10,736 nucleotides of DNA from an uncultured Clostridiaceae bacterium (GTDB lineage: Bacteria; Bacillota; Clostridia; Lachnospirales; Lachnospiraceae): positions 1 to 10,736 of the forward strand of contig CAMWOF010000051.1 of assembly GCA_947175805.1 (NCBI GenBank), read 5' to 3'. Shown here piece by piece: positions 1 to 5,380 of this stretch (its first letter is position 1; each line of letters starts with the position of its first letter). A model generated the notes under the pieces. That model was not told the DNA's origin. It did not search any database and saw only the letters and a list, made by a program, of their open reading frames with translations. The translations under genes and the position numbers were made by a program.

Positions 1-693
1 TATACAAGACGTGCTGTGGACGATTATCACATGATTGATGATGGCGATAAAATCGTCGTAGGTATATCCGGCGGCAAAGACAGCCTAACATTACTTTATG
101 CGATGGCACATTTATCGAGATTTTATCCAAAGGAATTCCATGTGTATGCTATGACTGTAGATTTAGGTCTCGGTATGGATTTTACGGGAATACAGAAATT
201 ATGTGATGAACTGAAGGTGCCGTATACCATTGTCAAGACCGATATCTATGAAATCGTATTTGAGGCCCGCAAAGAGGATAATCCATGTTCCCTCTGTGCG
301 AAAATGCGCAAAGGCGCTTTTAATGAGAAAATGCTGGAATTAGGCTACAATAAGCTTGCATATGCCCATCATCGGGATGATATTATGGAGACGCTTATGA
401 TGTCCATGCTATTTGAGGGAAGAATCCATACATTCTCTCCTGTTACTTATCTGAGCCGGATGCAGCTTACAATGATTCGGCCACTGATGTATATTACCGA
501 GGGACAGGTAGCCGCATTTGCCAGGGATATGGAGCTTCCGGTGGTGAAAAACAACTGTCCTGCAGATGGATATACAAAACGCCAATATGCAAAGGAGCTT
601 CTCTGGAAGTTGGAAAATGACCACCCCGGTGCAAAAGAACATATCTTTTCTGCCATTAAACATGGCGGGCTGACGGGGTGGCCAAGAGTATAA
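1..693 (+). CDS. ttcA: TtcA-family tRNA 2-thiocytidine synthetase, 5' end cut by window edge
   Basis: A PP-loop ATPase that adenylates a tRNA cytidine before sulfur transfer (in the known family, s2C32 of tRNA). The frame is open from the first base, so the true start lies outside; a GTG at 16 is in frame but sits inside the conserved lead-in (RRAVDDYHMI), so it is not the start. The PP-loop SGGKDS is encoded from base 67. A CSLC motif (CxxC, codons at 286-297) and a later single cysteine in NNCPADG (codon at 556) match the three ligands of the [4Fe-4S] cluster of TtcA proteins. The C-terminal TKRQ and the histidine-rich AYAHHRDD segment also fit. The end is intact, with a TAA stop. It converges with the LysM gene on the other strand. 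TilS is unlikely because it lacks these cysteines. Substrate is inferred from family only. Confidence 0.85.
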   Translation, partial: YTRRAVDDYHMIDDGDKIVVGISGGKDSLTLLYAMAHLSRFYPKEFHVYAMTVDLGLGMDFTGIQKLCDELKVPYTIVKTDIYEIVFEARKEDNPCSLCAKMRKGAFNEKMLELGYNKLAYAHHRDDIMETLMMSMLFEGRIHTFSPVTYLSRMQLTMIRPLMYITEGQVAAFARDMELPVVKNNCPADGYTKRQYAKELLWKLENDHPGAKEHIFSAIKHGGLTGWPRV

Positions 694-788
694 GGACTTT
701 GTATATATAAATCTCAAGTGTGAATTGAGAAATATACCTTGGTATCATATAAAGCATTATATAAAAAATGTATGCGCATTACAATCTG
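694..788. other. short convergent intergenic region
   Basis: AT-rich gap between the convergent ttcA-like and LysM genes. It holds a small inverted repeat (TCTCAA 712-717, TTGAGA 725-730) and an ATGCGCAT palindrome near 772, but no stem followed by a clear T-run. No convincing terminator or gene is visible. Confidence 0.4.
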
Positions 789-1151
789 TCAGTGTGCTGT
801 ATTTTTTATCGGCGCTTCTGCGTAATACGGAATCATGAGGAAGCAGCCGCTGGTAATCTCGTCGGCGCTGATGTGGTTAATTTGCTCTACTTCATCAATA
901 TATGCGCTGGTATTCCGGTACTCAGAGCTAATATAGCGTGCTGCGATATCCCAAACTGTATCTCCCTCTCCTACCTGAATCTGGGTGTAATATTTTTTAC
1001 TCGTATTTTCAGCCTGTACTGTGCCGGCACTGCCGGAGAAGCATAACACTGCAAAAAAGATAATAAAAAAACCTGTGATACATAAAATCATGCGCTGTCT
1101 TCTGACGACTGCTATCCTTTTATTTCTATTCTTCAACATGCTTTTGCTCAT
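789..1151 (-). CDS. Membrane-anchored LysM protein, YneA-like SOS cell-division suppressor candidate
   Basis: A 120-residue protein with a basic N-terminus (about residues 8-20, rich in Arg/Lys), one hydrophobic segment (about 21-43) and an extracytoplasmic LysM domain (about 54-110, with the VGEGDTVWDIA and FLMIPYY hallmarks). This layout and length match YneA of Bacillus, which delays division during the SOS response; LysM should bind peptidoglycan. The start ATG is preceded by GGAGGG (complement of 1159-1164) with 7 bases spacing. Regulation strongly supports the SOS role: the promoter has consensus -35 and -10 boxes with a LexA box between them and another box in the leader. YneA is normally divergent from lexA; here lexA is about 4.4 kb away, beyond an accessory block. 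The name YneA is an inference from architecture and control; a generic LysM cell-wall protein remains possible. Confidence 0.8.
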   Translation of the reverse strand: MSKSMLKNRNKRIAVVRRQRMILCITGFFIIFFAVLCFSGSAGTVQAENTSKKYYTQIQVGEGDTVWDIAARYISSEYRNTSAYIDEVEQINHISADEITSGCFLMIPYYAEAPIKNTAH

Positions 1152-1172
1152 ACGGCATCCCTCCTATAATAA

Positions 1173-1186
1173 AAAACAAATGTTCG
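1173..1186. promoter_or_regulatory. Second LexA box in the leader of the LysM gene
   Basis: AAAACAAATGTTCG, two mismatches in one half-site from CGAAC-N4-GTTCG, lies between the -10 box and the ribosome binding site of the LysM gene. It would act as a roadblock site or give cooperative binding. Confidence 0.65.
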
Positions 1187-1196
1187 ATTTATATGT

Positions 1197-1225
1197 ATTA
1201 TAGCGAACGCACGTTCTTTTGTCAA
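1197..1225 (-). promoter_or_regulatory. Consensus sigma-A promoter of the LysM gene with an embedded LexA box
   Basis: On the minus strand TTGACA (complement of 1220-1225), a 17-base spacer and TATAAT (complement of 1197-1202): both hexamers match consensus exactly. The spacer contains the LexA box at 1204-1217, so LexA bound there would exclude RNA polymerase. Confidence 0.9.
1204..1217. promoter_or_regulatory. LexA (SOS) box in the LysM promoter
   Basis: CGAACGCACGTTCT fits the Gram-positive LexA/DinR consensus CGAAC-N4-GTTCG with a single mismatch at the last base. It lies inside the -35/-10 spacer of the LysM promoter. Confidence 0.88.
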
Positions 1226-1280
1226 TACTTTTTTCGAATATTTGTTCGGAATATTTGTTTGCTTTTTTTGAATAGTATGC
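1213..1280. repeat. Left copy of ~68-bp direct repeat (duplicated SOS control core)
   Basis: From GTTCTTTTGTCAAT to GAATAGTATGC this segment matches 5381-5447 with only a few substitutions and small indels, in the same orientation. It contains the LysM -35, the tandem LexA boxes and the TTGCTT that serves as -35 of lexA in the other copy; here the following lexA -10 (TACAAT) is absent and replaced by AACTGA. Homology stops at base 1280, which marks the left junction of the accessory block. Confidence 0.85.
1235..1261. promoter_or_regulatory. Tandem LexA-like boxes, left copy
   Basis: Two boxes overlap by one base: CGAATATTTGTTCG (1235-1248) and GGAATATTTGTTTG (1248-1261). They form a 13-bp direct repeat with one mismatch. 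The first has one mismatch from the LexA consensus. The module lies upstream of the LysM -35 and recurs at 5401-5427 and, weakened, at 4876-4902. Confidence 0.75.
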
Positions 1281-1282
1281 AA

Positions 1283-1620
1283 CTGATACTGCATCAAATA
1301 GGGCAACTTATATGAAATTTTTAGCGAATTAAGAATCTCGCTTAATTCATATATATACTCAATTTTTACGCTCAAGCCCCGATTTCCGAGCAGACCTCTG
1401 CTTGACCGTCTGGCGAACGGAAAAGCCACTCAGAGCCGTCCGAGCCTGCGGAGCGGAAAACTTAACCGCCAAAAAGAAAAAGCCCTCAGAAACGCTTACA
1501 GAGCGTTTCCGAGAGCTTGCGGTTAGTATTCAGTTCAAAAAGGGTATGTGCTTGTTGTGGTATGCTCCACAATTCCGATTATGACTTGTGTGGAACGGTT
1601 TTTGAGTGCGCCAATAGGCT
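1283..1620. other. Gene-free, highly structured stretch; possible mobile-element (oriT-like) remnant
   Basis: No credible gene. Several perfect inverted repeats are visible: GAATTAAG/CTTAATTC (1326-1333, 1341-1348), AGCAGA/TCTGCT (1389-1402), TAACCGC/GCGGTTA (1463-1469, 1519-1525) enclosing GAAACGCT/AGCGTTTC (1489-1496, 1502-1509, extendable to 1485-1513 with one mismatch), and TTGTGG/CCACAA (1555-1560, 1567-1572). Part of it is more GC-rich than its flanks. Dense nested palindromes without coding sequence are typical of transfer origins or ends of integrative elements. No relaxase or integrase is present here, so this reading is inference. Confidence 0.4.
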
Positions 1621-1644
1621 ATGATTATAGAGAATAACCATTCT

Positions 1645-1848
1645 TTATTCATAAAACTCAAACAGCTCTTCGACGGTTGTATTAAATACTGCGGCAATAT
1701 CCATAGCGAGCTTCAACGACGGATTATACTGTCCTTTTTCGAGACGGATAATAGTCTCACGGCGGACGCCCACAAGCTCTGCAAGCTCATCCTGCTTCAT
1801 GTTCAGCCGTGCTCGATGCTCTTTGATCTTCGTTTTCAGCTCAGCCAT
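1645..1848 (-). CDS. Small XRE/Cro-CI family transcriptional regulator
   Basis: A 67-residue protein made almost entirely of one helix-turn-helix domain of the Cro/CI (XRE) fold: helices over about residues 3-16, 18-25, 29-38 and 46-54, with the typical MKQDELAELVGVRRETI and LEKGQYNPSL segments. The compact form, ending in EELFEF, is like the YozG/short XRE regulators of Firmicutes that control a linked membrane protein. Its ATG overlaps the TAA stop of the upstream membrane-protein gene by one base (TAATG), so the two are translationally coupled. It probably represses its own operon through the AAAGTGA repeats upstream of 2225. No catalytic or sensor domain is present; the signal is unknown. 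Confidence 0.88.
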   Translation of the reverse strand: MAELKTKIKEHRARLNMKQDELAELVGVRRETIIRLEKGQYNPSLKLAMDIAAVFNTTVEELFEFYE

Positions 1849-2225
1849 TATTCAACCTTCTCCTCGATTTCCAGTGCTCTGTCAAAAATAAGAAACAGCA
1901 CGCTTCGCAAAAAAAGAGCTGCGCAGATGATAATAAGATATCGAGGAGCAGGTATGGGGTGAAAGCGTCCACGCATATACAACATGACGAGTGCAGCGAT
2001 CAGCGTCCACATGACAGCAGTATTCGCTTTGGCGAGATGTTGTCTGGCAAGTTCATCATTTTTCTCAAACTTGCCGTCAAAGCATATCACCACTAATATC
2101 GGCAAAAAGTGGAACCAGTCGCCCCAATTGTCCATAAATATGATGATCAGCATGGTGAACAGCGACAATGCAGCAAAAAATGCGTGATATAATCTGAGTG
2201 ACTTTATTTTGGTTTCCTTTTTCAT
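1848..2225 (-). CDS. Four-helix membrane protein paired with XRE regulator (DUF2178/DUF3796-like)
   Basis: A 125-residue protein with four predicted membrane helices, about residues 13-31, 37-49, 69-86 and 96-114, and charged tails. The loop between helices two and three carries a DELARQHLAKANTAV segment, which recalls the DERxxxIxxKA motif of small membrane proteins (DUF2178/DUF3796 type) commonly encoded next to short XRE regulators. Function is not known; such pairs are often found in accessory DNA. Start ATG follows AAGGAG (complement of 2234-2239) with 8 bases spacing. It is the first gene of a two-gene operon with a clear promoter at 2270-2298. The family assignment is a resemblance seen by eye and should be held loosely. 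Confidence 0.75.
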   Translation of the reverse strand: MKKETKIKSLRLYHAFFAALSLFTMLIIIFMDNWGDWFHFLPILVVICFDGKFEKNDELARQHLAKANTAVMWTLIAALVMLYMRGRFHPIPAPRYLIIICAALFLRSVLFLIFDRALEIEEKVE

Positions 2226-2269
2226 AACAATCGCTCCTTAATGTGATTTATTTATCTCTCTATGTTACA

Positions 2270-2298
2270 ATTACATCACTTTCAAGACTTGTTGTCAA
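2270..2298 (-). promoter_or_regulatory. Promoter of the membrane protein/XRE operon
   Basis: On the minus strand TTGACA (complement of 2293-2298), 17-base spacer, TGTAAT (complement of 2270-2275). Overlaps the repeated AAAGTGAT half-sites listed separately. Confidence 0.8.
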
Positions 2299-2325
2299 GA
2301 GAAAAGTGATGAATTTATCACTTTT
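2274..2325. promoter_or_regulatory. Putative operator: three AAAGTGA half-sites
   Basis: CATCACTTT (2274-2282) and AAAGTGATG (2303-2311) form a 9-bp perfect inverted repeat that brackets the -35 region. AAAAGTGA (2302-2309) and TCACTTTT (2318-2325) form a second perfect inverted repeat just upstream. The same half-site used three times around a promoter suggests autoregulation by the XRE protein encoded in the operon. Binding is inferred. Confidence 0.6.
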
Positions 2326-2485
2326 GTAAAATCTCACAAATTAAACCATAGTTTTACGTGCAGAGAATACAAAAATGTCTAATCGTTCCTCTGATGAATG
2401 TCTCTGAAAAAAGTCTGAATTTTAAACTTATAGAATGGTAAGTGTAGACCAAATACTAAACTACACCTTATTGAAAAGTTATTCT

Positions 2486-2533
2486 ACAGAAAAGAAAATA
2501 GTCTTATCCCCGTATCACAGGAATAAGACTATT
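2486..2533 (-). terminator. Rho-independent terminator of the DUF6809-like gene
   Basis: Perfect 11-bp stem AATAGTCTTAT (2497-2507) with ATAAGACTATT (2523-2533). On the minus strand the stem is followed by TTTCTTTTCT. It lies 25 bases past the stop of the gene that ends at 2558. Confidence 0.75.
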
Positions 2534-2557
2534 CCAAAACATTATCAATTTAGACCT

Positions 2558-2788
2558 TTATGCCATAACTTCGATCATAGCTGTTGCTCCGTCCTTGAAT
2601 CCTGCCTTGTATGCAACCCTCATATCGTCAGTGGCAGAAGCACTTTGCAGATCGCAGAGCTTATGGAACATTGTGAGCTGCTCATCGGTCAGCATTTCCT
2701 CAAACTTAATGCAGAGCGTTTCCCATTCTTCCGAAATCGGGACGGTCAGCAGACTGCTCTGGCGGTAGTTATAAATCTCATCAATCAT
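2558..2788 (-). CDS. Small DUF6809-like hypothetical protein
   Basis: A 76-residue soluble protein, predicted mostly helical, of unknown function. The pattern MIDEIYNYR at the start, a central EEMLTDEQLTMFHKLCDL helix pair and the closing VAYKAGFKDGATAMIEV resemble the small DUF6809-type proteins often found in integrative elements of gut Firmicutes (start, a KLSEED...L..L.D stretch and a YGFKLGxxLMIE end). The ATG follows GAAAGGA at about 9 bases. A TATAAT-like box lies near 2813 on the minus strand, but no good -35 is visible, so it could be read from its own weak promoter or from the AraC operon upstream. It ends before a strong terminator. Family call is by eye. Confidence 0.65.
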   Translation of the reverse strand: MIDEIYNYRQSSLLTVPISEEWETLCIKFEEMLTDEQLTMFHKLCDLQSASATDDMRVAYKAGFKDGATAMIEVMA

Positions 2789-2859
2789 TGTAAGCTGTCC
2801 TTTCGGTAATTATTATAGCTTGCCATATCAGTCTTAACCTTGTTTCTTTGAAAACTTCT

Positions 2860-3447
2860 CTATGCCCCATAAGCTAAAAGGACTGCTTTTTCATTGTAAT
2901 TGAAATCTCTTTTCCCTATTTCTCTTAGCGCCCAGGAGATTGCTTTTCTAACATGTTCATGTTCACTGTCTGAATATTCCCGTATGATATGCAAGTAATC
3001 ATCAAGAGTATCGTTTGCAATTACCTTATTATGAATTACAGAAGATGCTATCAATGTAAAAGCCGCACGCTTCTTGTAGGTATGCGTACTCGCAACCCAC
3101 TTCGAAATAAACTCATCATACCCTTTCAGCTTAATAATCAGATTTTTACATAAGTGATCACATAAATCCCACGACTGGACATCGAGTATAAGTTTCTCTA
3201 TCTCTTCATGGGATACTGTCTTTTTATCGAAAACCAATACTGCCAATAATTTTGCCTCATGGTAGCCAGAAATCCACAACTCTCTTGCCAATTCGTTTGA
3301 TTTTCCTGCTTTCTTTGCTATTGCACGGACAACAGCTGTCGAAACTCCTATACTATGTTCAGCTGGGATACCCATTTTCACCACGTTTGCTTTGTGTTTT
3401 TCGGAAGCATTTTCTTTTAACTCTTTTATAATTTCATCACAAGTCAT
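2860..3447 (-). CDS. AlkD-like DNA alkylation repair protein (HEAT-repeat glycosylase family), short at the C-terminus
   Basis: A 195-residue all-helical protein of the AlkC/AlkD HEAT-like superfamily, whose best known member excises 3- and 7-alkylpurines without base flipping. Helix pairs run through the whole sequence. SWDLCDHL (W93, D97), R127 in the KKRAAF segment and W172 in the AISWALREIGKR segment fall where the AlkD tryptophan, catalytic aspartate and arginine are expected (W109, D113, R148, W187 in Bacillus cereus AlkD). Its ATG overlaps the stop of the SRPBCC gene (ATGA), so it is the last gene of the AraC operon. Members are usually near 230 residues; this one ends soon after the NEKAVLLAYGA stretch, so a helix appears to be missing, possibly from a late frameshift. 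Activity is therefore uncertain. Confidence 0.85.
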   Translation of the reverse strand: MTCDEIIKELKENASEKHKANVVKMGIPAEHSIGVSTAVVRAIAKKAGKSNELARELWISGYHEAKLLAVLVFDKKTVSHEEIEKLILDVQSWDLCDHLCKNLIIKLKGYDEFISKWVASTHTYKKRAAFTLIASSVIHNKVIANDTLDDYLHIIREYSDSEHEHVRKAISWALREIGKRDFNYNEKAVLLAYGA

Positions 3448-3848
3448 CCATTTGCCTCCAATACATCTCTTAAATCTTGAATGTACTTCGCTTGCTGTTT
3501 CTTTAAATATATTCGTACAAACGGCTTCATAATCAGCTTTTTAGCAATTACATTCTCTGTAAATTCGATTCGTGTAATGCCGTCCTTATAGGAAAACTTC
3601 CCTGTCCAATGCCCTTGCATATTGTCGTTTTCCATGTCAAATTCATACTTCTTATATTCATCAAAGGCAGTAATTTTAAACTTTGTAACATAACCAGCTT
3701 TCGTATGTTCCTCAAACTCTTTTTCAGGTATTGTTACCACGATTTTATCTAAATCACTTCTCCATGAATACTTGTATAATGATGTAACTATCTCCCACAC
3801 TTTTTCTACTTCACACTGAAATTCAGCTTCGATTGTTGATATAGCCAC
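3444..3848 (-). CDS. SRPBCC (START/polyketide cyclase-like) family protein
   Basis: A 134-residue protein with the helix-grip fold pattern of the SRPBCC superfamily: an N-terminal strand and helix (VEKVWEIVTSL), antiparallel strands over about 35-100 (GYVTKFKITAFDEYKKYEFDM, then GHWTGKFSY and ITRIEFTENV) and a long C-terminal helix. These proteins bind small hydrophobic ligands; no ligand can be predicted. The start is GTG at 3846-3848, chosen because AGGAGG (complement of 3855-3860) stands 6 bases upstream. It overlaps the end of the AraC gene by 26 bases and overlaps the AlkD-like gene by the ATGA junction, so the three are translationally coupled. Its place between a drug-sensing-type regulator and a repair protein suggests a stress role, which is inference. 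Confidence 0.82.
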   Translation of the reverse strand: MAISTIEAEFQCEVEKVWEIVTSLYKYSWRSDLDKIVVTIPEKEFEEHTKAGYVTKFKITAFDEYKKYEFDMENDNMQGHWTGKFSYKDGITRIEFTENVIAKKLIMKPFVRIYLKKQQAKYIQDLRDVLEANG

Positions 3849-4698
3849 TATTATCCTCCTTCTTTACAACCGGTAGCCAGTATTCATATATTGCATCCTT
3901 TGGATCTGCTTTTATATAAACCTCAATATCAGGTATCTCGGCATACTCATACCCTGATGTTGGCAACCATTCTGTTATAACACGACGTTCTAAGTCTTGA
4001 AGAGAAACATTGGTTCCTCGCCCTGAAAAAACAGCCCATGTTGCAACCGGAATATCATACTGTTCAAATCCGTCACTATGTTCTGTGGAGCTTACCGCAA
4101 TAAAATATTTCCACTCTTTTTCATTATGTACGTTTACGCCCAACAAGCCCTCCGGCTTATTGTTCATCAATCCATAGAGTTCTGAAAGAGTTCCATTTTC
4201 TAACGCAGTATCCCATTCATGCGGTATTCTTGCAAAATTCTCTTCAAGAACTTTACTTAATGGACAACTTATTCCCACAATCTGAAAGGCTTCTTTTGTC
4301 TCAATTCTAAAATTCATTTCCTCCATACCCTGTACCGAGATAGAAAACTTTAATGCCGGATATGATTTTAAAATTGCATTTTCCTTTTTAGCTAACGATG
4401 GTGCTATACCGTGTATATTTTGAAATGCACGATTAAACGCAGTTGGTGAATCGTAGCCATATTTCAAGGCAACATCAATGACCTTTACTCCAGCTTCTTG
4501 TAAATCAACTGCTGCCAAAGACATCCTTCTCCTTCTGACATACTCAGAAACAGAAATATTTGTCATGTAGAAAAACATTCTTTGAAAATGGTACGTCGGA
4601 CAATTTGCAATCTCAGCTATCTTTTCATAGTCTATCTTTTCCAACAAGTGATTCTCAATATATTCAACAGAACTGTTTAAGCGCTCAATCCATTCCAT
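3823..4698 (-). CDS. AraC-family regulator with GyrI-like effector-binding domain
   Basis: A 291-residue regulator. Residues about 9-106 are an AraC/XylS double helix-turn-helix (IAEIANCPTYHFQRMF; VIDVALKYGYDSPTAFNRAF and the closing GIAPS). From about residue 128 follows a GyrI-like/SOUL-type effector domain (FRIETKEAFQIVGIS at its start, ending YEYWLPVVKK), the layout of Rob and related drug or stress sensors. It is the first gene of an operon with SRPBCC and AlkD-like genes, which it presumably activates. ATG follows AAGGTGG with about 9 bases spacing. A leader of about 130 bases separates it from a likely promoter (4839-4867), next to a LexA-like module. The inducing ligand is unknown. 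Confidence 0.9.
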   Translation of the reverse strand: MEWIERLNSSVEYIENHLLEKIDYEKIAEIANCPTYHFQRMFFYMTNISVSEYVRRRRMSLAAVDLQEAGVKVIDVALKYGYDSPTAFNRAFQNIHGIAPSLAKKENAILKSYPALKFSISVQGMEEMNFRIETKEAFQIVGISCPLSKVLEENFARIPHEWDTALENGTLSELYGLMNNKPEGLLGVNVHNEKEWKYFIAVSSTEHSDGFEQYDIPVATWAVFSGRGTNVSLQDLERRVITEWLPTSGYEYAEIPDIEVYIKADPKDAIYEYWLPVVKKEDNSGYINNRS

Positions 4699-4728
4699 AA
4701 AACTATACCACCTTTTTTGTAAATTTAC

Positions 4729-4756
4729 CTCTCATCTTGCCTATACAAAATGAGAG
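4729..4756. promoter_or_regulatory. Inverted repeat in the AraC-gene leader, possible operator
   Basis: CTCTCAT (4729-4735) and ATGAGAG (4750-4756) form a perfect 7-bp inverted repeat separated by 14 bases, about 30 bases ahead of the AraC start codon. It could be a binding site for the AraC protein itself or an RNA hairpin; the sequence does not decide. Confidence 0.4.
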
Positions 4757-4838
4757 AATATATTGTTTGCAATGTTGCGACATTTAACTTTTGTTGTATC
4801 TTTCAATCTGGTCAATTCCGCTTTGTTGTTCTATCTTC

Positions 4839-4867
4839 ATCATACCATAATCCTTTGCAGCCAACAA
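4839..4867 (-). promoter_or_regulatory. Likely promoter of the AraC/SRPBCC/AlkD operon
   Basis: On the minus strand TTGTTG (complement of 4862-4867), 17-base spacer, TATGAT (complement of 4839-4844) with an extended -10 TG dinucleotide one base before it. The tandem LexA-like module at 4876-4902 ends 9 bases upstream of the -35. Confidence 0.6.
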
Positions 4868-4875
4868 ACAAAGTT

Positions 4876-4902
4876 CAAATATTTGTTCAAAATATTTGTT
4901 TG
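4876..4902. promoter_or_regulatory. Third, degenerate tandem LexA-like module
   Basis: CAAATATTTGTTCA (4876-4889) and AAAATATTTGTTTG (4889-4902): the same 13-bp tandem structure, same orientation and same following GCTTTT as the copies at 1235 and 5401, but with the outer CG bases of the LexA box lost. Shared sequence beyond the boxes suggests common descent. LexA affinity is probably reduced. Confidence 0.5.
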
Positions 4903-4929
4903 CTTTTATCATATTTTTTAAATAATGGG

Positions 4930-4975
4930 AAAATTAAAAAAATGCTAAGCCATAGGTTTTAATCCTTGACTTAGC
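4930..4975 (-). terminator. Terminator downstream of the TPR-like remnant
   Basis: GCTAAG (4944-4949) pairs with CTTAGC (4970-4975), with more pairing inside (AGG/CCT). On the minus strand the stem is followed by ATTTTTTTAATTTT. It would end transcripts coming from the remnant gene at 5040-5253. Confidence 0.65.
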
Positions 4976-5039
4976 ACCATATTTTTAACTTCAACTTCCA
5001 AAGACAGGTAATATATTTTTGATTGCAAGTGCTTTTATA

Positions 5040-5253
5040 TTATTTTTTCTCAAACCGGAATACATTATGCTCCACATCTCCATCCCTAAGCTTTGCTTCA
5101 ACATACTGCATATAACGCTGTGCTGCCAAATCTTCACTATCAGCAGCCGCTACCCTTTGAAACAGTGTAAGGGACTCCTTAAGCTGTCCGGAATGGAACA
5201 GCCTCACTGCCTCCCGAAACTCCTGTCTGCTCTGCTCCTTTGCCGGTATTCAT
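5040..5253 (-). pseudogene. TPR-like small gene with a frameshift near its start, or gene remnant
   Basis: An open minus-strand frame (complement of 5040-5249) encodes a 69-residue stretch with the helix pair REAVRLFHSGQLKESLTLF and a following AAADSEDLAAQRYMQYVEAKL, which reads like a tetratricopeptide repeat at the end of a larger protein. No ATG opens this frame: a TGA precedes it. One base out of frame, an ATG (complement of 5251-5253) starts MNTGKGAEQ and stops soon after, so a single-base change would join the two into a protein of about 70 residues. A good promoter (5289-5317) and a terminator (4930-4975) frame the unit. It could be a frameshifted small gene, or the tail of a lost longer one such as a TPR-ended cyclase. 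The opposite strand frame across 5019-5321 looks like its shadow. Confidence 0.5.
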
Positions 5254-5288
5254 TTCCTGCAGATATCCAATACTGTTCTACTGTTTTC

Positions 5289-5317
5289 ACTATACTATAT
5301 TTATTCCGGCATGACAA
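5289..5317 (-). promoter_or_regulatory. Promoter upstream of the TPR-like remnant
   Basis: On the minus strand TTGTCA (complement of 5312-5317), 17-base spacer, TATAGT (complement of 5289-5294). It would start RNA about 30 bases ahead of the out-of-frame ATG. Confidence 0.6.
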
Positions 5318-5324
5318 CTGATTC

Positions 5325-5353
5325 CTGCCTAATAATAAGGCAGCTGCTTTTTT
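5325..5353 (+). terminator. Orphan rho-independent terminator
   Basis: CTGCCT (5325-5330), loop of 7, AGGCAG (5338-5343), then CTGC and six T (5348-5353). It is oriented for plus-strand RNA, but no plus-strand gene precedes it nearby; it may be left from a lost gene, or insulate lexA from upstream transcription. Confidence 0.6.
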
Positions 5354-5380
5354 AATAAAGAGATAAGTCAGTATATATCC

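Noticed and set aside
768..1046. Open frame on + opposite the LysM gene
   Set aside because: It is antisense to a gene with a clear LysM domain, ribosome binding site and promoter, and its own sequence shows no recognisable domain.
1235..1261. Short repeats as a possible CRISPR array
   Set aside because: The 13-bp units are adjacent with no spacers, no cas gene is present, and they fit LexA boxes.
1402..1584. 60-residue open frame on + with a Lys/Arg-rich sequence
   Set aside because: No ribosome binding site is seen before its ATG, and it runs through several perfect inverted repeats that explain its composition; treated as non-coding.
2435..2809. 124-residue open frame on +
   Set aside because: It lies across the terminator at 2486-2533 and the DUF6809-like gene on the other strand, which has a good ribosome binding site.
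5019..5321. 100-residue open frame on +
   Set aside because: The minus strand of the same region gives a much more protein-like TPR sequence; the plus frame has no recognisable domain or ribosome binding site.
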